This document shows, piece after piece, positions 1 to 6,820 of a stretch of 39,718 nucleotides of DNA. The stretch is from assembly GCA_004214185.1 (NCBI GenBank), contig SGZG01000011.1, positions 1 to 39,718 of the forward strand. Reading direction: 5' to 3'. The number at the start of each line of letters is the position of its first letter. The first letter of the stretch is position 1. The DNA comes from Flavobacteriales bacterium (GTDB lineage Bacteria > Bacteroidota > Bacteroidia > Flavobacteriales > Flavobacteriaceae). The position numbers and the translations under genes are program-made. The notes beneath the pieces were generated by a model that was not told the origin of the DNA, searched no databases, and worked only from the letters and a program-made list of their open reading frames with translations.

Positions 1-129
1 TTCAGATAAACCTGCATCAGCTAATACTTTAGTAATAGCAGCAGTTAGGGTTGTTTTTCCGTGATCTACGTGTCCGATTGTTCCAATATTTAAGTGGGGT
101 TTCGAACGGTCAAATGTTTCCTTAGCCAT
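1..129 (-). CDS. tuf: Elongation factor Tu, N-terminal fragment (cut by window edge)
   Basis: EF-Tu is the GTPase that delivers aminoacyl-tRNA to the ribosomal A site. Only the first 43 codons lie in the window; the rest runs off the left edge. The start reads [20 protein letters not shown] and continues into the P-loop [11 protein letters not shown], the invariant G1 GTP-binding motif of EF-Tu. The ATG at 127-129 is the usual start and has a Bacteroidota-type -7 box about 35 nt upstream. The gene is downstream of four tRNA genes in the order thrU-tyrU-glyT-thrT-tufB known from E. coli, but here a lipoprotein gene separates it from the last tRNA. Identification is near certain. Confidence 0.97.
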   Translation of the reverse strand, partial: MAKETFDRSKPHLNIGTIGHVDHGKTTLTAAITKVLADAGLSE

Positions 130-163
130 AATATATAATGTTTTATTACTTTTAAAATGCGTG

Positions 164-171
164 CAAATATA
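164..171 (-). promoter_or_regulatory. -7 promoter box for tuf
   Basis: On the minus strand the sequence is TATATTTG, an exact match to the Bacteroidota primary-sigma -7 consensus TAnnTTTG. It would place the transcript start roughly 30 nt upstream of the tuf ATG. I see no good TTTG element at -33. It suggests tuf can be transcribed independently of the upstream lipoprotein gene and tRNAs. Confidence 0.6.
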
Positions 172-255
172 TAAATTTTATCTTAAAAAATTATATTTTT
201 TGATTTTTTTTTCGTAACAAAAAACAAGTAGAATTATTACTATTTATAGTAAATA

Positions 256-1629
256 CTAATTTTGTTTTTTTACAATAAACAGGCCTGAGTTAATATCACT
301 GATTAAAATGTTTTCGCTTTTAAAAAACGGATATGTACTCCAAGCTCCATTAAAATATTCAATATTTTCACCTTTTCGACCATCGTGACCACCTGGATCT
401 AATAATTTAGCTTGACCAACTTTATTGAAAGCTCCTGAATGTTCTTTTTCAAAATAAGTATCAAAAAAACCTATTTCAAAAATATTTTTTTGATTTATGT
501 TTAAAATATCGATAACCCTTAACCCGTTCGTGTAGCTAGCAAGATAAAATTCGGTATTATTAACATATCCGTTATGATCAATTCCCTCAAGATTAGATTT
601 ATATATGTAGTGAAGCTTTGGGTGTTTTAAGTCTTCAACATCAACCACATAGGTTTTAGTATTATCTACTAGATCGCAGTTCTGTCCCTTAGACTCAATA
701 CAACCTATTTGAAGCTCATCAAGTTCATCCCCCAAAAACAAATATTTTTGATCTTTTGTTAGCCAAGCTTGGTGTGTATATTGTTCTGTATTTGTCACTT
801 CTTCGGGATATTCAAATTCAGAAATTAAAACAGGATTGTTCTTATCAGAAACATTAACAAAAACAACTCGATTTTCATTACTTCCAATATAAATTTCCTC
901 ACCAAAAAAATTGATATCAGGACCTTTGTAGTTGACAACTTGAATGTCATGGCTATATCCAAAATCTGGCAATTCAATAACAGCTTCAGGATTTAATGGA
1001 TTTAACAAATCAAGAACGTACAAACCTTTACTTCCTGATCTGTCTTGTTTACAGCTATTTTGATAACATGATCCAGCAATGTAGGCATATCCAGAATCTT
1101 CATTTATTGCGATGTTGTGAGCTTGCCCAAATTCATTGAAGCTAAAATCTGATGAAAAAACAGTTGGAGAATCAACAACTTTCAATTTAGTTAAATCAAA
1201 AATCTGGAGACCATGGTCAATCGCCTCACTAACAACATAGAGATAATTTTTATAAACCTTCATATCTCTCCATGAACTTTCAGTTGTTGCAGTTGGTAAT
1301 TTTCCTAAGTATATGGGTTTCACAGGATCTGAAATATCAATAAAAGCTGTTCCATTAGTTAAACCCATAATAGCATATTCTTTTCCAGTAGAATTGTCTG
1401 TCCATCCCCAGCAATCATTTCCATACTCTGCGTCCATCTCATCGAGGGACACATGACCTATAAGGTCATAATTTAGACATGAGAATTCTAAATCAGTTCC
1501 TGGAATTTTAGCAACTCCATCAATGCACGACGCCAAAGGTGTTTGTAAATCTTTTTCTAATTCAAAACTTTCATACTCACAAGAAATTATTAAAAAGGAA
1601 CAAAAAAGAACAGTGAAGTATTTAAACAT
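256..1629 (-). CDS. Choice-of-anchor B family lipoprotein (LVIVD-type beta-propeller)
   Basis: A secreted or outer-membrane lipoprotein of the choice-of-anchor-B family, which consists of LVIVD-like beta-propeller repeats; its biochemical role is unknown. The ATG at 1627-1629 was chosen because it gives a lipoprotein signal, MFKYFTVLFCSFLIISC, with Cys17 as the lipidated residue; a start ten codons upstream would only lengthen the signal. The repeats show phrases such as TAFIDISDPVKPIYLGKL, GLQIFDLTKL, GLYVLDLLNPLNPEAV and NRVVFVNVSDKNNPVLISE. The C-terminus ends in LFIVKKQN with no recognisable type IX secretion sorting domain. The gene sits between tRNA-Thr(GGT) and tuf, an unusual place, and I see no convincing promoter of its own, so it may be co-transcribed with the tRNAs. 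Family call firm, function unknown. Confidence 0.85.
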   Translation of the reverse strand: MFKYFTVLFCSFLIISCEYESFELEKDLQTPLASCIDGVAKIPGTDLEFSCLNYDLIGHVSLDEMDAEYGNDCWGWTDNSTGKEYAIMGLTNGTAFIDISDPVKPIYLGKLPTATTESSWRDMKVYKNYLYVVSEAIDHGLQIFDLTKLKVVDSPTVFSSDFSFNEFGQAHNIAINEDSGYAYIAGSCYQNSCKQDRSGSKGLYVLDLLNPLNPEAVIELPDFGYSHDIQVVNYKGPDINFFGEEIYIGSNENRVVFVNVSDKNNPVLISEFEYPEEVTNTEQYTHQAWLTKDQKYLFLGDELDELQIGCIESKGQNCDLVDNTKTYVVDVEDLKHPKLHYIYKSNLEGIDHNGYVNNTEFYLASYTNGLRVIDILNINQKNIFEIGFFDTYFEKEHSGAFNKVGQAKLLDPGGHDGRKGENIEYFNGAWSTYPFFKSENILISDINSGLFIVKKQN

Positions 1630-1693
1630 ATTTGTAAAACTAACAATTATTAGTAACAAATTTCGAAAATCTTAATGTGTAAAAAATAGAAAG

Positions 1694-1765
1694 AGCCAAT
1701 GACGAGATTTGAACTCGTGACCTCTTCCTTACCAAGGAAACGCTCTACCCCTGAGCTACACCGGC
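1694..1765 (-). tRNA. tRNA-Thr (anticodon GGT)
   Basis: A complete cloverleaf on the minus strand. The acceptor GCCGGTG pairs with CATTGGC (two G-U pairs). The anticodon loop TTGGTAA carries GGT, and a T-arm with GTTCAAATC is present. The discriminator is T and CCA is not encoded. Last tRNA of the four-gene cluster, 10 nt after tRNA-Gly; equivalent to thrT. Confidence 0.95.
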
Positions 1766-1775
1766 AAAAAATTTG

Positions 1776-1848
1776 AGCGGGAGACCGGGTTCGAACCGGC
1801 GACATTCAGCTTGGAAGGCTGACGCTCTACCAACTGAGCTACTCCCGC
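1776..1848 (-). tRNA. tRNA-Gly (anticodon TCC)
   Basis: Cloverleaf with acceptor GCGGGAG/CTCCCGC, D-arm GCTCAGTTGGTAGAGC, anticodon loop CTTCCAA carrying TCC, and T-loop GGTTCGAACC. No encoded CCA. Third gene of the cluster; equivalent to glyT. Confidence 0.96.
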
Positions 1849-1856
1849 TTAAATAG

Positions 1857-1938
1857 TGGGGAGAGCAGGATTCGAACCTGCGAAGTTAAAAACAGCAGAT
1901 TTACAGTCTGCCCTCGTTGGCCGCTTGAGTATCTCCCC
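1857..1938 (-). tRNA. tRNA-Tyr (anticodon GTA)
   Basis: A class II tRNA of 82 nt with a long variable arm. The acceptor GGGGAGA pairs with TCTCCCC, the anticodon stem-loop GCAGA-CTGTAAA-TCTGC carries GTA, and the discriminator is A. CCA is not encoded. Second gene of the cluster; equivalent to tyrU. Confidence 0.96.
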
Positions 1939-1957
1939 GATATTTTAAAGAACAATG

Positions 1958-2031
1958 AGCCGATGGAGGGACTCGAACCCACGACCTGCTGATTACAAAT
2001 CAGCTGCTCTAGCCAGCTGAGCTACATCGGC
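1958..2031 (-). tRNA. tRNA-Thr (anticodon TGT)
   Basis: Cloverleaf with acceptor GCCGATG/CATCGGC, anticodon stem-loop GCTGA-TTTGTAA-TCAGC carrying TGT, and T-arm GGGTTCGAGTCCC. No encoded CCA. First gene of the cluster, about 20 nt downstream of its promoter; equivalent to thrU. Confidence 0.96.
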
Positions 2032-2050
2032 TTTTCCAATTTATGGATGG

Positions 2051-2082
2051 CAAATGTATTGATTTATTTTTTTTGAATCAAA
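2051..2082 (-). promoter_or_regulatory. Promoter of the tRNA cluster
   Basis: On the minus strand a TTTG (-33, at 2079-2082) is followed after exactly 20 nt by TACATTTG (-7, at 2051-2058). This is a full match to the Bacteroidota TTTG-N~20-TAnnTTTG consensus. The expected start lies near 2046, some 15 nt before tRNA-Thr(TGT). The tail TTTGCCATC recurs at the tRNA-Val promoter. Confidence 0.8.
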
Positions 2083-2117
2083 AGAAAATAGTGAATTTTT
2101 AAAAAAATTTAAATCAA

Positions 2118-2999
2118 CTAATTTTTTCTTTCTCTTGGGTGATTTTTCTTATAATCATTTATAATTTTAGGAAGCTTTATTTTTGTATAGATTTGAGTAG
2201 AAGCTAAACTTGAATGACCCATTATTTCTTTAATACTGTTTATATCGGCACCATTATTTAGCATGTGCGTTGCAAATGAGTGCCTTAAAACATGTGGACT
2301 GGTCTTTACCTTAGAAGAAACTTTTGAAAAATAATTTTTAACAACTCTGTACACTAAAGATGGACCAATTTTTTTACCAGTTTTAGTAATAAATAAAAAA
2401 GGAAAATTAGTTTTGATTTCTTTTCTGTATTTTAAATACTCTTCAATTCTTTTTTTCAGATCAATAATTAACGGAACTAAACGTTCTTTATTTCTTTTTC
2501 CTAAAACTTTAATTAAATTTTGATTTAACTGTAAATCATTTATTTTAATGTTTATTAGTTCTTCTCTTCTTATACCTGTTGAATATAACATGTCCACAAT
2601 CAATAAATTTCTTTTTCCTTCAAAATTATTACTAAAAACATCAATAACTCTTAAAACTTCATCTTCAGAAAAAGGTATTATTATTTTCTTTTGAACTTTT
2701 AATCTTTTATGATTTTGTAAAGGAGAGGATTTAATTTCTTGAATCTTAATTAAAAAATCATAAAATTTACTTAGAGAGGATATTTTCCTATTAATTGTTA
2801 AAGCTGATAATTTTTTTTCTGATAAATTAATTATCCAATCTCTGATTATTGAATAAGGAACTTTTGAAATATTTTTTAAATTATGATTTTCGAAACAAAA
2901 ATTTTTGAAGGTATCAACATCTCTAACATATGCAACAACAGTGTTGTTAGAAAATTTCTTCTCCTTGGATAAATAATCAGAAAAATTAGAAATTAGCAT
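2118..2999 (-). CDS. Tyrosine recombinase XerC/XerD type
   Basis: A site-specific tyrosine recombinase of about 293 aa, the usual size for the XerC/XerD proteins that resolve chromosome dimers at dif. The N-terminal SAM-like domain begins LISNFSDYLSKEKKFSNNTV. The C-terminal catalytic domain carries the expected residues: Arg in STGIRREEL, Lys in LGKRNKERLVPL, HxxR in SPHVLRHSFATHML, His in GHSSLASTQ, and the nucleophilic Tyr in STQIYTKIKL. An ATG (2997-2999) was preferred over an adjacent upstream GTG. It lies 38 nt downstream of rpsU. In related flavobacteria a hibernation-factor gene usually follows it, but here the tRNA promoter follows directly. XerC versus XerD cannot be decided. It is a housekeeping recombinase by context, not a mobile-element integrase. 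Confidence 0.9.
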   Translation of the reverse strand: MLISNFSDYLSKEKKFSNNTVVAYVRDVDTFKNFCFENHNLKNISKVPYSIIRDWIINLSEKKLSALTINRKISSLSKFYDFLIKIQEIKSSPLQNHKRLKVQKKIIIPFSEDEVLRVIDVFSNNFEGKRNLLIVDMLYSTGIRREELINIKINDLQLNQNLIKVLGKRNKERLVPLIIDLKKRIEEYLKYRKEIKTNFPFLFITKTGKKIGPSLVYRVVKNYFSKVSSKVKTSPHVLRHSFATHMLNNGADINSIKEIMGHSSLASTQIYTKIKLPKIINDYKKNHPRERKN

Positions 3000-3037
3000 C
3001 ACTTAACTTATGATTATAAAGTTAAGTAAAATGAAGA

Positions 3038-3232
3038 TTAAATATTTTCGCGATCTCTTAGGCGCTGGATGTATGAAGCTTTTTTAATTTTGTCTCTGTT
3101 AACTACAGAAGGTTTGATAAAAGCTTGTCTTGATCTTAAGCTTTTCATAGCACCTGTTCTGTCAAACTTACGCTTGAATCTCTTAAGTGCTCTGTCTATA
3201 TTTTCTCCTTCTTTTACTGGAATAATTAACAT
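3038..3232 (-). CDS. rpsU: 30S ribosomal protein S21
   Basis: Small-subunit protein bS21, 64 aa, the normal length for Bacteroidota. The start MLIIPVKEGENIDRALKRFK and the basic run RKFDRTGAMKSLRSRQAF are typical. S21 binds near the 3' end of 16S rRNA; in Bacteroidota it belongs to the set of proteins that occludes the anti-Shine-Dalgarno, consistent with the lack of SD sequences in this window. It is first in a minus-strand unit with the recombinase gene and has a -7 box just upstream. Confidence 0.95.
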   Translation of the reverse strand: MLIIPVKEGENIDRALKRFKRKFDRTGAMKSLRSRQAFIKPSVVNRDKIKKASYIQRLRDRENI

Positions 3233-3252
3233 ATTGTAATTTTAATTGGCAG

Positions 3253-3260
3253 CAAATATA
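3253..3260 (-). promoter_or_regulatory. -7 promoter box for rpsU
   Basis: Minus-strand TATATTTG followed by C, an exact TAnnTTTG match, 20 nt upstream of the rpsU ATG. The predicted transcript start would give a 5' UTR of roughly 15 nt. No clear TTTG at -33. Confidence 0.6.
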
Positions 3261-3285
3261 TAAACATTTTTTATTTGCTTGATAA

Positions 3286-4425
3286 TTATTTTAAAATATT
3301 TCTAGAAATAACAAGTTTTTGAATCTCAGTGGTACCCTCTCCAATAGTACATAGTTTGCAGTCTCTATAATATTTTTCAACAGGGAAGTCTTTTATAAAA
3401 CCATATCCACCATGAATTTGAACTGCTTCGTTTGAAACCTTAACACAAACTTCAGATGAGTACATTTTACACATTGCGCTTAGTTTTGTCATTGGCCTTT
3501 TCATATTCTTTTCGTGACAAGCTTTTCTAATTAATAATTCAGACGCCTCAATTTCTGTAGCCATTTGAGCTAATTTGAAAGAGATTCCTTGAAAAGAACT
3601 TATGGGTTTTCCAAATTGCTGTCTTTCTTTTGAATATTTTAGAGATGCATTAAATGCACCTTTGGCAATTCCTAATGATAGTGCTGCAATTGAAATTCTT
3701 CCACCATCTAAAATTTTCATTGATTGAATAAAACCGTCTCCGACTTCACCAAGTCGATTGGTATCTGGAATAATACAATTATCAAAAATCATCTCTGCTG
3801 TTTCAGAAGCCCTCATTCCTAATTTATTTTCCTTCTTTCCTGCTTTAAAACCTTCAGTTCCTCTTTCAATTACAAAAGCTGTAGCATTTCTCTTCTCACC
3901 CTTATTTCCTGTTCTAAAAACTGCAACTGCAATATCACCAGAAATTCCATGAGTTATAAAGTTTTTAGTTCCATTTAAAACCCAATCATCTCCCTTCTTA
4001 ACTGCAGTTGATGACATACCGCTAGCATCAGAACCCGAATTATTTTCAGTTAATCCCCAGGCACCTAAATGATCTCCAGAAGCTAACTTTGGAATCCATT
4101 TCTTTTTTTGTTTATCGTCACCAAAAAGTAGAATGTGATTAGTACATAAGGAATTGTGAGCGGCTAATGAAAGTCCTATTGAGGGATCCACTTTGGAAAT
4201 CTCTTCAATTATGGTAACATATTCCTGATAACCCAAACCAGAACCTCCCAAATTTTCAGGAACTAGAATTCCCATAAATCCAAAATCACCAGCTCTTTTA
4301 AATAAATTTTTTGGAAAGAATTGTGATTCATCCCATTCCATAACAAAAGGGCTAATATGTTGCAACGCAAAATTCTTGGCAGAATCAGCAATTAAATTAT
4401 TGTTAGTTCCTAAATCGAAATCCAT
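3286..4425 (-). CDS. Acyl-CoA dehydrogenase
   Basis: A flavoprotein dehydrogenase of 379 aa, the standard length, which oxidises an acyl-CoA to the trans-2-enoyl-CoA and passes electrons to ETF. The N-terminal helical domain is followed by the FAD/substrate signature GAWGLTENNSGSDASGM and the C-terminal helical domain with RQQFGKPISSFQGI and IHGGYGFIKDFPVEKYYRD. The catalytic base is expected at Glu in CTIGEGTTEIQ, the position used by short-chain and glutaryl-type enzymes. Chain-length specificity cannot be read from sequence. It stands alone, with a -7 box about 40 nt upstream, next to an amino-acid symporter. A role in fatty-acid or branched-chain amino-acid breakdown is likely but unproven. 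Confidence 0.93.
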   Translation of the reverse strand: MDFDLGTNNNLIADSAKNFALQHISPFVMEWDESQFFPKNLFKRAGDFGFMGILVPENLGGSGLGYQEYVTIIEEISKVDPSIGLSLAAHNSLCTNHILLFGDDKQKKKWIPKLASGDHLGAWGLTENNSGSDASGMSSTAVKKGDDWVLNGTKNFITHGISGDIAVAVFRTGNKGEKRNATAFVIERGTEGFKAGKKENKLGMRASETAEMIFDNCIIPDTNRLGEVGDGFIQSMKILDGGRISIAALSLGIAKGAFNASLKYSKERQQFGKPISSFQGISFKLAQMATEIEASELLIRKACHEKNMKRPMTKLSAMCKMYSSEVCVKVSNEAVQIHGGYGFIKDFPVEKYYRDCKLCTIGEGTTEIQKLVISRNILK

Positions 4426-4462
4426 CTACTATTTAATGCGTTGTAAAGTGCAATATTAATGC

Positions 4463-4470
4463 CAAAATTA
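4463..4470 (-). promoter_or_regulatory. -7 promoter box for the acyl-CoA dehydrogenase gene
   Basis: Minus-strand TAATTTTG matches TAnnTTTG and lies 37 nt upstream of the ATG. The -33 region has only a weak match. Tentative. Confidence 0.45.
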
Positions 4471-4498
4471 ACTAAAAATCAAAGGATATTTAAATAAA

Positions 4499-6025
4499 TT
4501 AACCTTTAATTACTTTTAAGTATTTATTGAGTTGTTCTTTGACAACTGGAAATAAAAAGTATAGCCCAATCATGTTTGGAAAAACCATTGCAAAAATCAT
4601 TGCATCAGAAAATGCCCAAATTGAGTTCATACTTGCTGCAGCACCAATAATTATGAATGAACAAAAAAGTAATTTATAAGTTAAATCAGCAGCTTTACCC
4701 CTACCAAATAAAAACTTCCATGATTGTAATCCATAGTATGACCAAGAAATCATAGTTGAAACAGCAAATAAAACAACTGCAATTGTTAAAAAGACATCAG
4801 AGTAAGGAATATACTGGGAAAAAGCCTCAGATGTTATTCCTGCACCTTCAAAGGGAACTCCGTCAATAAAAACTGTTCCAAGTCCATCACCACCGTATTC
4901 AAAATATCCTCCAAAATTGAATATAATTATAACTAAAGCAGTCATGGTACAAATAACAACTGTATCAATAAACGGTTCAAGTAGGGCAACAAGTCCCTCG
5001 CTTGCTGAATACTTAGTTTTTACAGCAGAGTGAGCAATTGAAGCCGATCCTGCACCAGCTTCGTTTGAAAAAGCAGCCCTTTTAAACCCTACCATTAAAA
5101 CTCCGATAATTCCTCCAACTCCAATGGCTGTTGGGTTAAATGCTTCTGTAATAATTAAAGAGAATGCATCATCAATAAAAGTAAAATTCGTTAGAATTAT
5201 GTAAAGACAAGCAAATAAATAAAGTAAAGCCATAAAAGGCACTACTTTTTCAGTAACTGAAGCAATTCGTTTTATTCCACCAATAATAATAATACCTACT
5301 AAAATTGCCAAAATGATTCCAATTACTGCACCAGCACTCGTGCTTTCAAATCCTAATAGTTGTTTTACAACAATAGTTGCCTGATTTGATTGGGCAGCAT
5401 TACCACCACCGAAAGATCCTCCAATACAACAAATTGCAAAAACAACAGCTGCTATTTTACCTAAAGTTTCAAATCCTCTTTCTTTAAGGCCTTTTGTTAA
5501 ATAATACATTGGACCTCCATAAACTGTACCATCCTTTCCAACGTCTCTATATTGTACACCAAGAGTACACTCAACAAATTTTGTTGACATTCCTAATAGA
5601 CCACAAATAATCATCCAAAAAGTTGCCCCTGGACCACCCAGAGCTATAGCTAGCGCTACTCCTGCTATATTTCCATTCCCAACAGTACCTGATACCGCTG
5701 TAGCTAACGCTTGAAAATGAGAAACTTCACCATCTTCAGAATTATCATTCTTGTCATGATTATCATACTTACCTCGAACTACATTAATTGCAGTTTTAAA
5801 ATACTTAATATTTGGGAATCCAAAATACAGAGTGAAAAACAATGCACTACCAACTAATAATAAAATTACAAATGGATATCCTGCAACCTGAAAAAAAACA
5901 ACGTTGCTAAAAAAATCAGAAACTGGAGCAAAAGCTTCATCAATTCTCTGATCCAATCCTTTTTCTTGAGCAGAAATAATTGTTGAAAATAAAACTAGGG
6001 AAAGACTTAATAGTACTTTTTTCAT
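4499..6025 (-). CDS. Alanine/glycine:Na+ symporter (AGCS family)
   Basis: An inner-membrane sodium-coupled symporter for alanine or glycine, 508 aa. The AGCS signature region is clear: FQALATAVSGTVGNGNIAGV then ALGGPGATFWMIICGLLGMS, and later FKRAAFSNEAGAGSASIAHS. Before the first transporter helix there is a cleavable-looking signal peptide, MKKVLLSLSLVLFSTIISAQ, followed by a short periplasmic stretch, an extension common in Bacteroidota AGCS proteins. A hydrophilic acidic loop, NDNSEDGE, precedes the core. About 10-11 membrane helices are visible. No convincing promoter box upstream. The exact substrate (alanine, glycine or another small amino acid) is uncertain. Confidence 0.92.
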   Translation of the reverse strand: MKKVLLSLSLVLFSTIISAQEKGLDQRIDEAFAPVSDFFSNVVFFQVAGYPFVILLLVGSALFFTLYFGFPNIKYFKTAINVVRGKYDNHDKNDNSEDGEVSHFQALATAVSGTVGNGNIAGVALAIALGGPGATFWMIICGLLGMSTKFVECTLGVQYRDVGKDGTVYGGPMYYLTKGLKERGFETLGKIAAVVFAICCIGGSFGGGNAAQSNQATIVVKQLLGFESTSAGAVIGIILAILVGIIIIGGIKRIASVTEKVVPFMALLYLFACLYIILTNFTFIDDAFSLIITEAFNPTAIGVGGIIGVLMVGFKRAAFSNEAGAGSASIAHSAVKTKYSASEGLVALLEPFIDTVVICTMTALVIIIFNFGGYFEYGGDGLGTVFIDGVPFEGAGITSEAFSQYIPYSDVFLTIAVVLFAVSTMISWSYYGLQSWKFLFGRGKAADLTYKLLFCSFIIIGAAASMNSIWAFSDAMIFAMVFPNMIGLYFLFPVVKEQLNKYLKVIKG

Positions 6026-6094
6026 TTGTAGTAAATTAAATTAGTTAGATATACAGCAATATGCGAATAAAATATAGAAATTCAAATCTTTTTT

Positions 6095-6313
6095 TCATAA
6101 ATCAAAAACAGATGATCTTTTTGCAGAAATTAAGTCTTTTATTCTTAACCAAAAAGCTAGAGTTAAATACATAAAAAATCCAAAACCCAAAGCAAAAAAA
6201 CTACTGTAAATAAAAAAAATTCGAACATTTTTCTTTTTCATTCCAAGCCAATCTGCAAGTCTGGAACAAACTGAAAACCCATGTCTTTCAAAAAAATATC
6301 TTAGTCTTAACAT
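6095..6313 (-). CDS. PspC-domain small membrane protein
   Basis: A 72-aa protein with a PspC-like core: a short amphipathic start, GFSVCSRLADWLGMKKKNVRIFFIYSSF, then one hydrophobic helix (about residues 32-56, FFIYSSFFALGFGFFMYLTL) and a basic tail. PspC-like proteins are linked to envelope stress, but many stand-alone copies have no known role. Its ATG overlaps the TAA of the rhodanese gene by one base (TAATG), so the two are translationally coupled. Domain call good, function unknown. Confidence 0.75.
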   Translation of the reverse strand: MLRLRYFFERHGFSVCSRLADWLGMKKKNVRIFFIYSSFFALGFGFFMYLTLAFWLRIKDLISAKRSSVFDL

Positions 6314-6621
6314 TAATTTACTATATCACCATTCCATTCTGAAATTCCACCCAAAAGATTATATACCTTATTAAAACCCATCTGATTCATTATTTTACAT
6401 GCAGCAGAACTTCTAGCCCCAGATTTACAATAAATATAAAATTCTTTATCACTTGAAAAAGATTTTATTTTTTTAATAAAATCTGAGGAATCGTAAATAT
6501 TTAAATTGATGGCATTTTTAATAAATCCCTCAACAAATTCTTCGGGTGTTCTAACATCAATTATAGTATTTGATTCTTTTAGAGACGATTTATTTGACCA
6601 ATCTAATTGATTTAAATCCAT
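6313..6621 (-). CDS. Rhodanese-like domain protein
   Basis: A single-domain rhodanese of 102 aa that would carry a persulfide on its active-site cysteine. The start DVRTPEEFVEGFIKNAINLN is the typical rhodanese N-terminus and the active-site loop is YCKSGARSSAA, with Cys as nucleophile in CKSGAR. The end LGGISEWNG matches the usual C-terminal signature. No signal peptide, so cytoplasmic. It forms an overlapping pair with the PspC-like gene. The sulfur acceptor is unknown. Confidence 0.9.
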   Translation of the reverse strand: MDLNQLDWSNKSSLKESNTIIDVRTPEEFVEGFIKNAINLNIYDSSDFIKKIKSFSSDKEFYIYCKSGARSSAACKIMNQMGFNKVYNLLGGISEWNGDIVN

Positions 6622-6656
6622 AGAACATTTTATAGACTTAAAATTATTAATAAATT

Positions 6657-6688
6657 TTTGTAATGTATAATTTTCGTTACTATATTTG
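6657..6688 (+). promoter_or_regulatory. Promoter of the trp operon
   Basis: TTTG (-33, 6657-6660), exactly 20 nt, then TATATTTG (-7, 6681-6688): a full match to the Bacteroidota consensus. The expected transcript start is around 6692-6695, at or within a few bases of the leader-peptide ATG at 6694, so the trp mRNA probably begins almost directly with that ATG. Confidence 0.8.
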
Positions 6689-6693
6689 ACTTA

Positions 6694-6744
6694 ATGAAAA
6701 TAAATTTAAAGACTAACTGGTGGCGTCAACTTAATTACAATTAA
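6694..6744 (+). CDS. trpL: trp operon leader peptide with tandem Trp codons
   Basis: A 16-codon frame reads MKINLKTNWWRQLNYN and ends in TAA. Its Trp9-Trp10 pair (TGG TGG, 6718-6723) is the hallmark of a Trp-sensing leader peptide, and it lies directly upstream of trpE. When charged tRNA-Trp is scarce the ribosome should stall here, about 20 nt before the antiterminator strand, and allow read-through into trpE. When Trp is plentiful it runs to the stop codon at 6742-6744 and covers that strand. The ATG is 5 nt after the -7 box, so the leader mRNA is probably leaderless itself. The frame is short, but the WW pair, position and matching RNA structures together make a strong case. Confidence 0.85.
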   Translation: MKINLKTNWWRQLNYN

Positions 6745-6792
6745 GTCGATAACTCTTTTTGTCCAACAATAATAAAAGGCTTGTTTATCGAC
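6725..6792 (+). promoter_or_regulatory. trp attenuator: protector hairpin and antiterminator pairing
   Basis: Two mutually exclusive structures can be drawn. The protector (1:2) pairs 6729-6735 with 6740-6746 (7 bp, loop TACA), extended past one mismatch by 6725-6727 with 6748-6750. The antiterminator (2:3) pairs GTCGATAA (6745-6752) with TTATCGAC (6785-6792), a perfect 8-bp match over 32 nt. Strand 3 covers the whole loop and the top two base pairs of the terminator hairpin, so both helices could form together only as a strained pseudoknot. Strand 2 begins right after the leader-peptide stop codon, as classical attenuation requires. Confidence 0.75.
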
Positions 6793-6803
6793 AAGCCTTT
6801 TTT
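6774..6803 (+). terminator. trp attenuator terminator hairpin
   Basis: Stem 6774-6784 (AAAAGGCTTGT) pairs perfectly with 6791-6801 (ACAAGCCTTTT), 11 bp with a 6-nt loop TTATCG, and is followed by a T-run. It sits 18 nt before the trpE start and on the trpE strand, so it can only act on the leader transcript or on transcripts reading in from upstream. With the leader peptide it forms a Trp-responsive attenuator. Confidence 0.88.
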
Positions 6804-6820
6804 AATTAATTTAAATTGAA

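Noticed and set aside
2118-2999. Tyrosine recombinase as evidence for an integrated mobile element
   Set aside because: Length and context (rpsU upstream, tRNA-tuf downstream) are those of the conserved housekeeping Xer gene; there are no attachment repeats or cargo genes although tRNAs are adjacent.
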